From NCBI RefSeq assembly GCF_001942405.1, contig NZ_MKKA01000062.1, positions 58,343 to 122,342 of the forward strand: 64,000 bases of DNA, written 5' to 3'. A model generated the notes under the pieces. It saw nothing but the letters and a program-made list of their open reading frames with translations, did no database searches and was not told the DNA's origin. Of this stretch, positions 30,962 through 41,031 are shown in pieces (position 1 is the stretch's first letter; each line of letters starts with the position of its first letter). The DNA is from Ornithinimicrobium sp. CNJ-824. Its GTDB lineage: Bacteria; Actinomycetota; Actinomycetes; Actinomycetales; Dermatophilaceae. Both the position numbers and the translations under genes were made by a program.

Positions 30962-31285
30962 ATGGCCATCATCCAGACCAGCGACGCCACCTTCACCGAG
31001 GACGTCCTCCAGCACGACGGTCCCGTCCTCGTCGACTTCTGGGCGCCCTGGTGCGGCCCCTGCAAGATGATCGCACCCGTCCTGGAGGAGCTCTCCAAGG
31101 AATGGGGCGACAAGCTCACCATCGCCAAGCTCAACACCGACGACAACCCGGAGACCACCCGGGCCTACGGGATCACCGGGATCCCCACGATGAACGTCTA
31201 CCAGGGCGGGCAGGTCGTCAAGACCCTCGTCGGTGCGCTCCCCAAGAAGAAGCTGGCCAAGGAGATGGAGCCCTTCACCTCCTGA
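30962..31285 (+). CDS. trxA: Thioredoxin
   Basis: 107-aa protein with the WAPWCGPCKM active site near residue 31 and the cis-proline segment GIPTMNVYQGG, full length for bacterial thioredoxin. ATG 30962 has GGAAGGA upstream (30950-30956). It is the last gene of the rightward trx unit and is followed by a long hairpin before the convergent parB. Confidence 0.95.
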   Translation: MAIIQTSDATFTEDVLQHDGPVLVDFWAPWCGPCKMIAPVLEELSKEWGDKLTIAKLNTDDNPETTRAYGITGIPTMNVYQGGQVVKTLVGALPKKKLAKEMEPFTS

Positions 31286-31299
31286 CCCGGCCCGCACCG

Positions 31300-31340
31300 A
31301 GGCCGTCCACACGGGTTGTCCACAACCCTGTGGACGGCCT
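31300..31340. terminator. Bidirectional hairpin terminator containing DnaA-box sequence
   Basis: A near-perfect 19-bp stem with one bulged C runs from AGGCCGTCCACA at 31300 to its complement ending at 31340, with a two-base CC apex. It lies between the convergent trxA and parB and is followed by TTCGTGTTTCT. The stem contains TTGTCCACA (31316-31324), and a further TGTGGACAA lies at 31350-31358. Confidence 0.7.
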
Positions 31341-31382
31341 TCGTGTTTCTGTGGACAACATTGAGCCGTGACGGGGCCCGTC

Positions 31383-32513
31383 CTAGGGGCGGGCGAGGGC
31401 CTCCAGGATGCGCGCCAGGTCGTCCTGGCCGGCGAACTCGACGGTGATCTTGCCGCGACGTCGGCCCATCGTCACCTGCACCCGGGTCTCCAGGCGTTCG
31501 GACAGCGACGCGGCCACCTCCTGCAGCTCCGGCGGAGGCGGGGTCCCCGCCCTGGTCCGGGTCCGCCGGGGCGTCTGGTCGTCGCCGAGGACCACGATCT
31601 CCTCGACGGACCGGACGGACAGGCCCTCGGCGACGATCCGCTGGGCGAGCCGCTCCATCGCGGCGCCGTCCTGGAGACCGAGCAGGGCGCGTGCATGGCC
31701 GGCGCTGAGCACCCCGGACGCGACGCGACGCTGCACCAGCGGCGGCAGCTTGAGCAGTCGCAGGGTGTTGGAGATCTGCGGCCTCGAGCGCCCGATCCGG
31801 CCCGCCAGCTCCTCGTGCGTGCAGCCGAAGTCGTCGAGGAGCTGCTGGTAGGCCGCGGCCTCCTCCAACGGGTTGAGCTGGGCCCGGTGGAGGTTCTCCA
31901 GCAGCGCGTCCCGGAGCATATTCTCGTCGTCGGTGCTCCGGATGATGGCCGGGATGGTGGCCTTCCCGGCCTCGCGGGTCGCCCGCAGCCGACGCTCCCC
32001 CATGACCAGCTCGTAGGCGGGTGCGTCGCCCGACGTCGTGCCCTCCGCCGGCGGGACCGCCCGCACCACCACGGGCTGGAGGACCCCCAGCTCGCGGATG
32101 CTGGCCACCAGCTCGGCCAGCTCGTCCTCGTCGAAGACCTGGCGGGGCTGGCGCGGGTTGGGACGTACCGCATCGACGGGTACCTCGGCGAAGGTGGCCC
32201 CGGGGACCGGTGCCAGCTCGTGCGGCGACGAGGCGACCTGGCGGTTCCCCGCATCGTCGCCGACGCCCGGATCGTCCCCGCCGCCGGGAGCACCGTTTCC
32301 CGTGAAACCAGGTGCGTCGGCGTGCTCGTCCGTGAGCCGCGAGGGTGCGGCTCCGAGCTCGCCTCCGGCAGGTGAGATCGTCCCATCACCGTTGCCGGGA
32401 CGGGACTCCTCCTGCGGGCGTGGGAAGAACACGTCGGACGGACGAGCACCTCCGGGGGCGGACGGGATGAGGGCTCCGAGGCCCTTCCCCAGGCCTCGAC
32501 GACGGTCACTCAT
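31383..32513 (-). CDS. parB: Chromosome-partitioning protein ParB
   Basis: 376-aa parS-binding CTPase. An N-terminal [15 protein letters not shown] segment is the ParA-interacting tail. After a variable linker come [13 protein letters not shown] sequence ([17 protein letters not shown]), the CTP-binding GERRLRA near residue 180, [14 protein letters not shown], and the helix-turn-helix [19 protein letters not shown]. The C-terminal dimer domain ends in [19 protein letters not shown] 32513 overlaps the parA stop (ATGA). One variant parS lies inside this gene, in the linker. Confidence 0.95.
   Translation of the reverse strand: MSDRRRGLGKGLGALIPSAPGGARPSDVFFPRPQEESRPGNGDGTISPAGGELGAAPSRLTDEHADAPGFTGNGAPGGGDDPGVGDDAGNRQVASSPHELAPVPGATFAEVPVDAVRPNPRQPRQVFDEDELAELVASIRELGVLQPVVVRAVPPAEGTTSGDAPAYELVMGERRLRATREAGKATIPAIIRSTDDENMLRDALLENLHRAQLNPLEEAAAYQQLLDDFGCTHEELAGRIGRSRPQISNTLRLLKLPPLVQRRVASGVLSAGHARALLGLQDGAAMERLAQRIVAEGLSVRSVEEIVVLGDDQTPRRTRTRAGTPPPPELQEVAASLSERLETRVQVTMGRRRGKITVEFAGQDDLARILEALARP
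32295..32308 (-). promoter_or_regulatory. Variant parS site within parB
   Basis: Read on the minus strand this is GTTTCACGGGAAAC, one base from the actinobacterial parS GTTTCACGTGAAAC. It is identical to the two copies in parA. Confidence 0.75.
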
Positions 32514-33676
32514 ACGGACACCTCCTGCTGCCGCATCTGCGCGGCAGCTTCGACATAGGACAGGGCACCCGTGCTGGTCGGGTCGTAGGTGATCACGGTC
32601 TCGCCGTGGCTGGGCGCCTCGCTGATGCGGACCGAACGGGGGATGGCAGCCCGCAGCACGCGGTCGCCGAAGTGCTCCCGGACCTGCTGAGCCACCTCGG
32701 CCGACAGGCGTGTCCGGGCGTCGTACATCGTCAGCAGGATGGTGGAGATTCGCAGACCGGCGTTCAGGTGCTGCTGGATGAGCTCGACGTTCTTCCCCAG
32801 CTGGCTGAGCCCCTCCAGCGCGTAGTACTCGCACTGGATGGGGATAAGGACCTCGTCCGCGGCGACGAACGAGTTGACGGTCAGCAGGCCCAGGCTCGGC
32901 GGGCAGTCGATGAGGACGAGGTCGAAACGCTCACCCTCCGGCCGGTCCTGCAGGAACGTGGTCAGCGCCCGACGCAGCCGGTTCTCCCGGGCGACCAGGG
33001 GCACCAGCTCGATCTCCGCGCCCGCCAGGTCGATGGTGGCCGGAGCGCCGAAGAGACCAGGAACGTGGGGGGACTCCACGACGACGTCCGCCAGGGGCAC
33101 CCCGTCGATGAGCACGTCGTAGATGCCCGTCGTGCCGCTGGAGTGGGGGATGCTCAACGCCGTGCTGGCGTTCCCCTGGGGGTCCATGTCGACCACCAGG
33201 ACCCGCAGGCCCGCATCCGCCATGGCGGCCGCGATGTTCACCGCGGTCGTGGTCTTGCCGACGCCACCCTTCTGGTTGGCCACCGTCATCACCCTCGTGC
33301 CGGCCCACGGACGGGGGCGGTCTGCCGCGCCGGGGCTCGATGACGGCACCGGCGGGACGCGCCTGGAGAGAACGGGTACGTCCCCTGTCGCCCGTTCCGG
33401 CTCGGGTCCGGCGGCTCGGACGCCGTTCACCTCGGTCGACGTTTCACGGGAAACGACGTCTTCGTCCGTCGTTGTTTCACGGGAAACATCATCGATGGGA
33501 GCCGCCAGCGGCTGTTCGTCGCCTGGCTCTCCGCCCTGGACGGCCAGTCCGGTCGCCGTCAGGGGCCAGCCCAACCGCGGCTGCTCGTCGAAGAGCGACG
33601 CCCACGTGGGGTCGTCCCAGGTGTTCCGGACCGGATGTCGGGGCCATCCCAGGGCCTCACCATGAACGCTAGACAT
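32510..33676 (-). CDS. parA: Chromosome-partitioning ATPase ParA
   Basis: 388 aa from ATG 33676 (a GTG nine bases earlier is the alternative; neither has a strong ribosome-binding site). About 125 residues of low-similarity N-terminus precede a deviant Walker ATPase: [32 protein letters not shown] and [17 protein letters not shown]. It forms DNA-bound dimers that position ParB-parS origins. Two copies of a variant parS are embedded in the N-terminal coding part, where they encode the repeated pentapeptide VSRET. Confidence 0.95.
   Translation of the reverse strand: MSSVHGEALGWPRHPVRNTWDDPTWASLFDEQPRLGWPLTATGLAVQGGEPGDEQPLAAPIDDVSRETTTDEDVVSRETSTEVNGVRAAGPEPERATGDVPVLSRRVPPVPSSSPGAADRPRPWAGTRVMTVANQKGGVGKTTTAVNIAAAMADAGLRVLVVDMDPQGNASTALSIPHSSGTTGIYDVLIDGVPLADVVVESPHVPGLFGAPATIDLAGAEIELVPLVARENRLRRALTTFLQDRPEGERFDLVLIDCPPSLGLLTVNSFVAADEVLIPIQCEYYALEGLSQLGKNVELIQQHLNAGLRISTILLTMYDARTRLSAEVAQQVREHFGDRVLRAAIPRSVRISEAPSHGETVITYDPTSTGALSYVEAAAQMRQQEVSV
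33441..33454 (+). promoter_or_regulatory. Variant parS site 1 within parA
   Basis: GTTTCACGGGAAAC, one mismatch from consensus parS, 33 bases (about three helical turns) from the next copy. Confidence 0.78.
33474..33487 (+). promoter_or_regulatory. Variant parS site 2 within parA
   Basis: Second GTTTCACGGGAAAC; flanking bases extend the match to TGTTTCACGGGAAACA (33473-33488), the 16-bp parS frame with a single central mismatch. Confidence 0.8.
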
Positions 33677-33852
33677 GAGGTCCACATCATCGCCGACGAG
33701 CCCGCCCTGACCAAGCCGCCACCCACAGGTTCACCAGACTCACCCGGCGCCGGACCAGGAGTTCTCAACGACCGGGCGCAGAGCCTCCTCGGGAGGATCG
33801 GCCACGGCGGCCCCGGCGCCCACGTCGGCCCACGCCTCGCCCCGGGCCGTCG

Positions 33853-34562
33853 TTACCCCCCGCCCGTCCTGCCGCTGCCCGGGTCGGAGCCCGCACGACC
33901 TCCGGCCGGAGGACCTCGACGACGTTGACCGGGTCGACCCCCTCGGCCTCGAGGGTCAGCACGCGCGCCTGCGTGACCCCCAGCTGCTCGAGGACCGGGT
34001 GCGCGTCGGCCAGCTCCTCGGCCGCGGTGGTTCCCTTGAGCGCGAGCAGCCGACCCCCGGGCTCGAGGAGCGGCAGGGTCCATCCCGCCAGCGTCCCGAG
34101 CGCGGCGACCGCCCGGGCGGTGACGACGGGGGCGCTCAGCTCGACCTGGTCCGCCCGGCCCCGGTGGACCACGACGTTGTCCAGGCCGAGCCGTTCCACG
34201 GTGCGGTCCAGCCAGGTCGTGCGCCGCAGCAACGGCTCGACGAGGTGCACGTGCAGGTCGGGCCGGGCGAGCGCCAGGACGATCCCCGGCAGACCCGCAC
34301 CCGAGCCCACGTCGACGACCGTCGCCCCCTGGGGGATGGCCGACTCCAGGAGCAGGCAGTTCAGCAGGTGCCGGTCCCACAGGCGGGGTGCCTCCCGCGG
34401 ACCGACGAGTCCGTGCTCGATCCCCGTCGTGGCCAGCTCCTCGGCGTAGCGCACCGCCAGCGGCAGTCGTTCGCCGAACAGACGGACGGCGGCAGGTGGG
34501 GGCGGCGGCAGCCCGGCAGCCGTCGCCTCCGGTGCGGGCCTCGCCCCCTCCTGGTCCGTCAT
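33853..34562 (-). CDS. rsmG: 16S rRNA (guanine-N7)-methyltransferase RsmG (GidB)
   Basis: Methylates N7 of G527 in 16S rRNA. ATG 34562 lies 20 bases after the khpB stop. Residues 80-100 contain the SAM-binding VVDVGSGAGLPGIVLALARP; RLWDRHLLNCLLL and LDRTVERLGLDNVVVHRGRA are family segments. The reading as given continues as a Gly/Arg-rich tail to 33765. One added base in the C-run 33856-33861 gives an immediate TAA at 33853-33855 and a normal length of about 236 aa, so the tail is probably an artefact. Confidence 0.9.
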
Positions 34563-34581
34563 CCCGTCGGGCCCGTCCGGG

Positions 34582-35208
34582 TCAGCGGGGCAGCACGACG
34601 ACGTGCCGTGCGGGCTCGACCCCGGCGGACTCCGAGCTGAGGCCGGCGGCGAGCACCTCGTCGTGCACCACCTTGCGCTCGAAGGCGGTCATCGGCTCCA
34701 GCTCCTTGGGCTGGCCCGACTCCTGCACCTCCGCCACGGCCCGCCGGGCCGTGGTCACCAGCGCCGCCCGCCGGTCGGCGCGGTAGCCGGCCACGTCCAG
34801 CATGAGGCGGCTGCGTTCGCCCGTCTCTGCCTGGACGGCCAGTCGGGTGAGCTCCTGCAGGGCGTCCAGCACCTGCCCGCCCGGTCCGACGAGCCGCCCC
34901 GGGGCGACGACGTCCTCGGAGTCGACGATGGCCACCGCCGCACGGTCGTTCTCGATGTCGACCTCCAGGTCCCCGGACAGGTCGGCGATGTCCAGCAGCC
35001 CCTCCAGGAAGTCGGCGGCGATCTCTCCCTCGCGCACCAGCTCGTCGGTGCGCTCCTTCGCCGCTCCGGCGCCGGCGACCGGCCGGTCCTCCGCACCGGC
35101 CTCGACGACCGCCTCCTCGGTGGTGTCGGTGGCGACGTCCGTGGTGGCGTCGTTGGCCGCGTCCGTGGTGGCCTCGGTGACGTCGATGTTCTCCTGGGTG
35201 CTGCTCAT
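34582..35208 (-). CDS. khpB: RNA-binding protein KhpB/Jag (KH and R3H domains)
   Basis: 208 aa. An acidic Thr/Asp/Glu N-terminus of about 60 residues precedes a KH-II domain (VVAPGRLVGPGGQVLDALQE carries the GxxG-type loop), then an R3H domain with GYRADRRAALVTTARRAV and ELEPMTAFERKVVHDEV. The yidD-yidC-jag-rsmG order is the conserved oriC flank. KhpB binds RNA and in Gram-positives affects cell envelope genes. Confidence 0.88.
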   Translation of the reverse strand: MSSTQENIDVTEATTDAANDATTDVATDTTEEAVVEAGAEDRPVAGAGAAKERTDELVREGEIAADFLEGLLDIADLSGDLEVDIENDRAAVAIVDSEDVVAPGRLVGPGGQVLDALQELTRLAVQAETGERSRLMLDVAGYRADRRAALVTTARRAVAEVQESGQPKELEPMTAFERKVVHDEVLAAGLSSESAGVEPARHVVVLPR

Positions 35209-35295
35209 GTCTCTCCTCGGGTGCTCCGTGCGCCTCCGCGGCGCCGCAGGACGTGGAACTGGTCTGGGTGGCCCGGGTGGGCCGGGGTCGTGCGG

Positions 35296-36271
35296 TCAGC
35301 GCTTCTTGGCGCGCTTCTTGCTCTTGGGCTGCACGCGCTGGCCGGCCTTGCGCTGCTGCTCGGTCTGGGCCGCCGCCTCGCGCTCGGCCAGGAGTGAGGG
35401 GTTCTTCAGCTGGATCCCGGTGGCTGCCTTGCCCTTGCGGGCCATCCGCTCGCGGTACTTCTGCTCCGCCGGCGAACCGGGGGCGGGCATGTTGCGGATG
35501 ACGAAGAACTGCTGGCCCATCGTCCAGAAGTTGCTGACCGTCCAGTAGATGAGCAGGGCGATCGGGAAGTTCACCCCGGTGACGGCGAAGACCACCGGCA
35601 GCACGTAGATGAGCATCTGCTGCTGCTTGGCCATCGGGCTGTTGAGCGCCTCCGGCGACATGTTCTGGCGCATCAGCTGGTGGCTGGTGATGAACTGGGG
35701 TGCCGGACATGACGAGGATCAGCACGAGCGAGAGGATCTTGGCCTGCAGGTCCTGGTCGTGCAGGAAGGTCGAGGTCAGCCCGGCGCCGAAGATGTCCGA
35801 CTCGGCCATCTTGGTGGCCAGCTCCCGGGTGAACAGCCCGAGCGGCTCGGCCCGCCCCTGCGAGACGTTCTCGGCACCGTTGAGCAGCCGGAACAGCGCG
35901 AAGAAGAACGGCATCTGGATGAGGATCGGCAGGCAGGCGCCGAAGGGGTTGGCCCCCGCCTCCCGGTACAGGCCGAAGGTCTCCTCCTGGAACGCCTTCT
36001 GGCTGGCCTGGTCCTTCTTCCCCTTGTACTTCGCCTGGATCTTGGCGAGCTCGGGCTGGACCATCTGCAACCGGCGCTGGCTCTTGATCTGCCGGATCAT
36101 CAGCGGCGTCAGCAGGGCGCGGAGGGTGACGACCAGGCCGATGATCGCCAGCACCCAGGTCCACCCGCTCGTGTCCGACAGCCCCGCCTGGGTCAGCAGC
36201 CACTCGAAGCCGACCAGGATCGCGGAGTCGAACCAGATGAACGGGAAGAGGATCGTGTCGAAGAATCCCAT
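35296..36271 (-). CDS. yidC: Membrane protein insertase YidC, frameshifted
   Basis: Inserts proteins into the cytoplasmic membrane. ATG 36271. The N-terminal part (IKSQRRLQMVQPELAKIQAK, then FGACLPILIQMPFFFALFRL) is the conserved Oxa1/YidC core with its cytoplasmic hairpin; the C-terminal helices are IYVLPVVFAVTGVNFPIALL and IYWTVSNFWTMGQQF, ending in a basic tail (KKRAKKR). The frame breaks at the run 35697-35700. Removing one base joins the parts as VMSGTQFITSHQLM, giving about 324 aa. Because yidC is essential, a sequence error is the likely cause. Confidence 0.92.
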
Positions 36272-36278
36272 GGGGTCC

Positions 36279-36653
36279 TCAGTCTCGGCGGTGGGGCTGG
36301 CCCACCGGTGGGGTGGTCCGGTGCCGGTCCTCGTGGTCCGGTCCGGAATGGGTATGCGGCGTGCCGGCGCCCTCCCGCGCCGGCACGTGGTCGACGCCGC
36401 CCCGGGCCCAGGGGTTGCACCGCAGCAGCCTGGTGACCGTCAGCCAGGTCCCACGCAGGGGGCCGAACCGTTCCAGGGCGGTGACCGAGTAGGCCGAGCA
36501 CGAGGGGTAGTAGCGGCACACCGGTCCCAGCAGCGGCGACACCGTGCGCTGGTAGAGCTGGACCAGCCACACGAGCGGCCGCGCCAGGACGCTACGGCTC
36601 TCCCCGGCCGGCACCCCTCCGCGGTGCACGTCGCGCATGGACCCCTCCGTCAT
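36279..36653 (-). CDS. yidD: Membrane protein insertion efficiency factor YidD
   Basis: 124-aa small protein with the diagnostic [20 protein letters not shown] and [18 protein letters not shown] segments (three conserved cysteines). It assists YidC-dependent insertion at the inner membrane face. ATG 36653 overlaps the rnpA stop (ATGA), and yidC follows after seven bases. Confidence 0.92.
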   Translation of the reverse strand: MTEGSMRDVHRGGVPAGESRSVLARPLVWLVQLYQRTVSPLLGPVCRYYPSCSAYSVTALERFGPLRGTWLTVTRLLRCNPWARGGVDHVPAREGAGTPHTHSGPDHEDRHRTTPPVGQPHRRD

Positions 36654-37061
36654 CCGGCATCCTTCCCGGCGGCGCCCGCCTGCTCGTGCGCGGCCGAGGG
36701 CGTCCCTTCCGCGGGCAGCACGGTGGTCAGGGCCCGGTCCAGGTCGCGGCCGAGCGCCTCCGACGTGGCGGTCGCCGCGGCCGGCTGCGCCCGGACCACC
36801 AGGTCCCATCCCCCCCGGCACGTCCGGCAGCCGGCCGGCCACGAGCGCCCGCAGCCGACGGACCACCCGGTGGCGGACCACGGAGTTGCCGACCGCCTTG
36901 GACACCACAAAACCCACGCGCGGCGGGCGCGTGGGTGTGGTCGGTGCGGCGTGCACGACGAGCAGCTCGGTGCCGGTCCGACGCCGCCGCCCGCCCTGTC
37001 GTCCCCGGAGCACGGCCCGGTAGTCCTCGGGCCGGATCAGCCGGTGACGGCGCGGCAGCAT
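36650..37061 (-). CDS. rnpA: Ribonuclease P protein component, frameshifted
   Basis: Protein subunit of RNase P, which trims tRNA 5' leaders. [19 protein letters not shown] and [20 protein letters not shown] (the RNR box region) are characteristic. The C-run 36810-36816 (7 bases) breaks the frame. With six bases the chain reads [18 protein letters not shown] and ends at 36650, about 136 aa. Without mending, the frame runs into yidD and makes a false 260-residue ORF. Confidence 0.92.
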
Positions 37062-37087
37062 CGACAGCGCCGGGACGGCCGTCGGGC

Positions 37088-37225
37088 TCAGGCCGACAGG
37101 CTGCTGCGGCCCTTGGCCCGGCGCGAGGCCAGGATGGCCCGGCCCGCACGGGTGCGCATCCGCAGGCGGAAGCCGTGCTTGCGGGCGCGACGACGGTTGT
37201 TCGGCTGGAACGTGCGCTTGCTCAT
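37088..37225 (-). CDS. rpmH: Ribosomal protein L34
   Basis: 45 aa, [20 protein letters not shown] with the usual basic continuation ([15 protein letters not shown]). Full length. Starts at ATG 37225, divergent from dnaA, and precedes rnpA as in nearly all bacteria. Confidence 0.97.
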   Translation of the reverse strand: MSKRTFQPNNRRRARKHGFRLRMRTRAGRAILASRRAKGRSSLSA

Positions 37226-37606
37226 CGATGTGCTCCGGTGGAGACGGGGACGTCCTGGGGACGCCCGTGGATCAGGGTGGCCCGGGCGATCGAGGCCCTG
37301 GGGCAGGCGGAAAGGGCCGACAGAACGGCCTCTTCCAACGGTACGGGAGCCTCCCCCCACGGTCAAACCCCGTCCGACGGCGGACCCGCCGGTCGGTCCG
37401 GCCGGGATGAACCTCCCATGGTCGGGCCTGGGGCACCGGAGCGCCGGCACGACACGCCGGGAACCTTCCGGATCGGTCCGACCCCCACTTGCCCGCCGCG
37501 CGACCGGCCTGTTAGCGTCGCGCTTCCGACCCTCGTCGTCCACGGCTCATCCACAGCTGTGGACAACCATGTGGACAACGACAGGGGACCCACCGAGCAT
37601 GAGGGG
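37226..37606. promoter_or_regulatory. rpmH-dnaA intergenic region with DnaA boxes
   Basis: 381 bases between divergent genes, holding the rpmH and dnaA promoters. Near dnaA are two exact DnaA-box sequences on the minus strand, TGTGGACAA at 37558-37566 and 37570-37578, and a degenerate TCATCCACA at 37547-37555. They lie 30-60 bases before the start and would allow autoregulation by DnaA. Confidence 0.7.
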
Positions 37607-39181
37607 ATGAGCAGGTCGATGACAAGCGGTGGCTCCCCGGTCGACACCACCGAGGTGTGGCGGCGGGTGGTCTCCGAGCTCGAGGACGGGGGGCTTCCGG
37701 CCCGCGAGCGCGCCTTCCTCCGGCTGACCCAGCTCGTCGGGATCCTGGACTCCACCGTCCTGCTCGCCGTTCCCTACCAGCACACCAAGGACACGCTGGA
37801 GACGACGCTGCGCCGCCCCATCGTCGACTCGCTGTCCGCCCAGCTGGACCAGGACGTGCGGCTGGCCATCACGGTCGACGAGGACCTGCGTCAGCACGTC
37901 GAGGACGAGAGCGACGAGCTGGCCGGCGGGTCCACGGACGCGCACGACGGGACGGACGCGGCATACCCCAGCCCCACCGGGGGGCACCCCGGGCGGGAGG
38001 GGACCGACCCCTCGGCGGAGGACGGCACCGCCGTGCAGGGCCGGCCGACCGGCCTCGGCGGTCACCCCGACCGGGCGAACGGGCACGGCGGGGGCGGGCG
38101 GAGCCACGCCGGGGGCCGGAGCCTGGACCGGGCGGCCCTGGAGGAGGCCCGGCTCAACCCGAAGTACACCTTCGACACCTTCGTGTCCGGATCGTCCAAC
38201 CGGTTCGCCCACGCCGCCTCGCTGGCCGTGGCCGAGTCGCCCGCCCGCGCCTACAACCCGCTGTTCATCTACGGCGAGTCGGGGCTGGGCAAGACCCACC
38301 TGCTGCACGCGATCGGGCACTACGCCCGCACGCTGAACCCCGCGGCCCGCGTGCGCTACGTGAACTCCGAGGAGTTCACCAACGACTTCATCAACTCCAT
38401 CCGCGACCAGAAGGCCGGCGCCTTCCAGCGGCGCTACCGCACGGTCGACTTCCTGCTCATCGACGACATCCAGTTCATGCAGGGCAAGGAGCAGACGGTC
38501 GAGGAGTTCTTCCACACCTTCAACACGCTGCACAACAGCGAGAAGCAGGTCGTCATCACCTCCGACCAGCCGCCCAAGCGGCTGTCCGGCTTCGCCGAGC
38601 GTCTGCGGAGCCGGTTCGAGTGGGGGCTGCTCACCGACGTCCAGCCGCCCGACCTGGAGACCCGCATCGCCATCCTGCAGAAGAAGGCCGCGCAGGAGGG
38701 GATGCAGCTGCCCGACGAGGTGCTCGAGCTCATCGGCACGAAGATCACCACGAACATCCGCGAGCTGGAGGGGGCGCTCATCCGGGTGATGGCCTTCGCC
38801 TCCCTCTCCGACCGTCCCCCGGACGCCGACCTGGCCGCGCACGTGCTCAAGGACATCATCCCCAGCGCGGAGTCGGCCGCGATCACCGTGCCGGTCATCA
38901 TGGACGAGGTGGCCTCCTACTTCCGGATCACCCCCGAGGAGCTGTGCGGCTCGTCCCGGTCCCGGACCCTGGTCAACGCCCGGCAGATCGCGATGTACCT
39001 GTGCCGCGAGCTCACCGAGCTGTCGTTGCCCAAGATCGGCCAGGCCTTCGGCGGCCGCGACCACACGACGGTGATGCACGCCGACCGCAAGATCCGTCAG
39101 CTCATCGGAGAGCGACGGGCGCTGTTCGACCAGATCACCGAGCTCACCGGCATCATCCGCAAGGCTGCCTCCATCCGCTGA
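37607..39181 (+). CDS. dnaA: Chromosomal replication initiator DnaA
   Basis: About 524 aa from ATG 37607 (ATG 37619 also possible). Domain I ([20 protein letters not shown]) is followed by a long Gly/His/Asp-rich domain II (residues about 105-175). The AAA+ domain has Walker [18 protein letters not shown] near 221 and Walker [16 protein letters not shown] near 283. Domain IV ends with the DnaA-box-binding signature [15 protein letters not shown] near 482. Upstream boxes suggest autoregulation. Confidence 0.97.
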   Translation: MSRSMTSGGSPVDTTEVWRRVVSELEDGGLPARERAFLRLTQLVGILDSTVLLAVPYQHTKDTLETTLRRPIVDSLSAQLDQDVRLAITVDEDLRQHVEDESDELAGGSTDAHDGTDAAYPSPTGGHPGREGTDPSAEDGTAVQGRPTGLGGHPDRANGHGGGGRSHAGGRSLDRAALEEARLNPKYTFDTFVSGSSNRFAHAASLAVAESPARAYNPLFIYGESGLGKTHLLHAIGHYARTLNPAARVRYVNSEEFTNDFINSIRDQKAGAFQRRYRTVDFLLIDDIQFMQGKEQTVEEFFHTFNTLHNSEKQVVITSDQPPKRLSGFAERLRSRFEWGLLTDVQPPDLETRIAILQKKAAQEGMQLPDEVLELIGTKITTNIRELEGALIRVMAFASLSDRPPDADLAAHVLKDIIPSAESAAITVPVIMDEVASYFRITPEELCGSSRSRTLVNARQIAMYLCRELTELSLPKIGQAFGGRDHTTVMHADRKIRQLIGERRALFDQITELTGIIRKAASIR

Positions 39182-39845
39182 GCCACCGGCCCCCTGCCCG
39201 GCACACCTGCCCCGGGAAGTCTGCTCCGGGAAGTCTGCTCCGGGAGTCTCGCCCGGAACGCCCGTAGGGAACCCCGTTGTCCACAGGTGTGGACAGACCT
39301 GTGCGTCGTCACCGTGCGTTCACCGACGTCACACCCGCCCCGCCCGCACGGCCCTCGACCGACGAGACGCGTCCGTTCCCCGCGGGGCCTCGGGGTGTGG
39401 ACAACCTGGGGACGGACGGTGGATCGCCGCAGGTCAGCCTGCGGACGACGGGTGGACGGACCCGGTGCGCCCTGGGGACCGGCCGACGGCGTCCACACCG
39501 GTGCTGCCGCGTCCACCGACGCGTCCACGTCGTGTACACAGGGTGAACGACACCTCCGCCACGCCGTGGGACCTGCGGCGACACCCCTCCACCCGGGTGG
39601 TTGTCCACAGCGTCCACAGGCCCGATGACGATGACGAAACTCTTCTACCCCGACTCGATCCGTCCTGCGTCCCTGGGGATGCGCCCCGAACGGGCACGGC
39701 ACCGCGTGGCAAAGTGGTCCGGGTCGGGACCCCCCGGGGACCCGCGGGTGCAGGGGCTGGCCGGACGTGTCATGCTTCTTCTCCGCGCGCCGCCCCGGGG
39801 CGTGCCGCTGGTCGTGAGTTCCTGGAAGCCGAAAGGCCGTGTGAC
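39182..39845. other. oriC region between dnaA and dnaN
   Basis: 664 bases without a credible gene. DnaA boxes: TTGTCCACA at 39277-39285 and 39601-39609, TGTGGACAA at 39396-39404, one-mismatch TGTGGACAG at 39288-39296, and several TCCACA half-sites (39495-39500, 39612-39617). The dnaA-oriC-dnaN setting is the standard actinobacterial origin. No long A+T-rich unwinding stretch is obvious; ACGAAACTCTTCTACCC near 39635 is the most A/T-rich part. It also holds the dnaN promoter. Confidence 0.85.
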
Positions 39846-40976
39846 GTGAAGTTCCGTGTCGAGCGCGATGTCCTCTCCGAGGCCGTGGCCTGGGTGGTCC
39901 GTGGCCTGAGCAACCGTCCGCCGGTGCCCGTCCTGGCCGGTGTCCTGCTCACCGCCGACGAGGAGGGGACGCTGACCCTGTCGGCCTACGACTACGAGGT
40001 CTCGGCCACCGTCACCGTCGAGGCCGAGGTCACCGAGGGCGGGCAGGTCCTCGTCCTGGGCCGGCTCCTGGCCGACATCGCCCGCAACCTGCCCGACCGC
40101 CCGGTCGACGTGGCCACCGAGGGCGCCAAGGTGCAGCTGACCTGCGGGTCCAGCCGGTTCGCACTGATCCAGATGCCGGTCTCGGACTACCCCCAGCTGC
40201 CGGCGCAGGTCGAGCCGGACGGCACCATCGAGGGCGACGTCTTCACCCAGGCCGTCCACCAGGTCTCCATCGCCGCCGACCGCGGCGACACCCTGCCGAT
40301 CCTCACCGGGGTCCGGGTGGAGATCGACGGCGAGAAGGTCACCATGCTGGCCACCGACCGCTACCGCCTGGCGATGCGCGAGCTGACCTGGAACCCCCGG
40401 TCCTCCGACGCCTCCCACGTCACCCTCATCCCCGCCCGCACGCTGTCCGAGACCGCCAAGTCGCTCGGCGCCTCGGCCTCGGTGGGGGTCGCCTTCGGCG
40501 ACGCCGCCCGCGGGGACGGGCTCGTCGGGTTCGAGGCCGGGCGTCGCCGCAGCACCACCCGGCTGCTGGACGGGGAGTACCCCAAGGTGACCTCGATCTT
40601 CCCGACCAGCGTCGACAGCGTCGCGGTCGTGGACACCCAGGCCCTCGTCGAGGCCGTCCGGCGCGTCGCCCTCGTGGCCGAGCGGAACACCCCCGTCCGG
40701 CTGCGCTTCTCCGAGGACCAGGTCGCCATCGAGGCCGGCACGGGCGACGACGCCCAGGGGTCGGAGGCCGTCGAGGCCACGCTCACCGGCCCCGAGATCG
40801 AGATCGCGTTCAACCCCCAGTTCCTCCTCGACGGGCTCGGCGTGCTCAACGCCCCGTTCGCCCGGCTGTCCTTCACCCAGCCCTCCCGCCCGGCCGTGCT
40901 GTCCGGGCAGGCTGCGGTCGACGGGGAGTCCGACGAGTCCTACCGTTACGTCCTGATGCCGGTGCGCACGTCCTGA
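39846..40976 (+). CDS. dnaN: DNA polymerase III sliding clamp (beta subunit)
   Basis: GTG 39846 starts a 376-aa protein with the three-repeat clamp fold: MKFRVERDVLSEAVAWVVRG, LTGVRVEIDGEKVTMLATDR near the middle (TDRYRLA), and the C-terminal VLMPVRTS ending (the LMPVR/LMPMR hydrophobic-pocket motif). It forms the ring tethering the replicase to DNA. Length is typical. Confidence 0.96.
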   Translation: MKFRVERDVLSEAVAWVVRGLSNRPPVPVLAGVLLTADEEGTLTLSAYDYEVSATVTVEAEVTEGGQVLVLGRLLADIARNLPDRPVDVATEGAKVQLTCGSSRFALIQMPVSDYPQLPAQVEPDGTIEGDVFTQAVHQVSIAADRGDTLPILTGVRVEIDGEKVTMLATDRYRLAMRELTWNPRSSDASHVTLIPARTLSETAKSLGASASVGVAFGDAARGDGLVGFEAGRRRSTTRLLDGEYPKVTSIFPTSVDSVAVVDTQALVEAVRRVALVAERNTPVRLRFSEDQVAIEAGTGDDAQGSEAVEATLTGPEIEIAFNPQFLLDGLGVLNAPFARLSFTQPSRPAVLSGQAAVDGESDESYRYVLMPVRTS

Positions 40977-41031
40977 GCGTCCGTCCCACCGCGCAGCCTG
41001 CCAGCAGCACCCGACCCACGAGGAGCAGCAG

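Noticed and set aside
36279..37061. 260-residue frame joining rnpA and yidD
   Set aside because: Produced by one extra G in rnpA; the two halves are clearly two conserved proteins.
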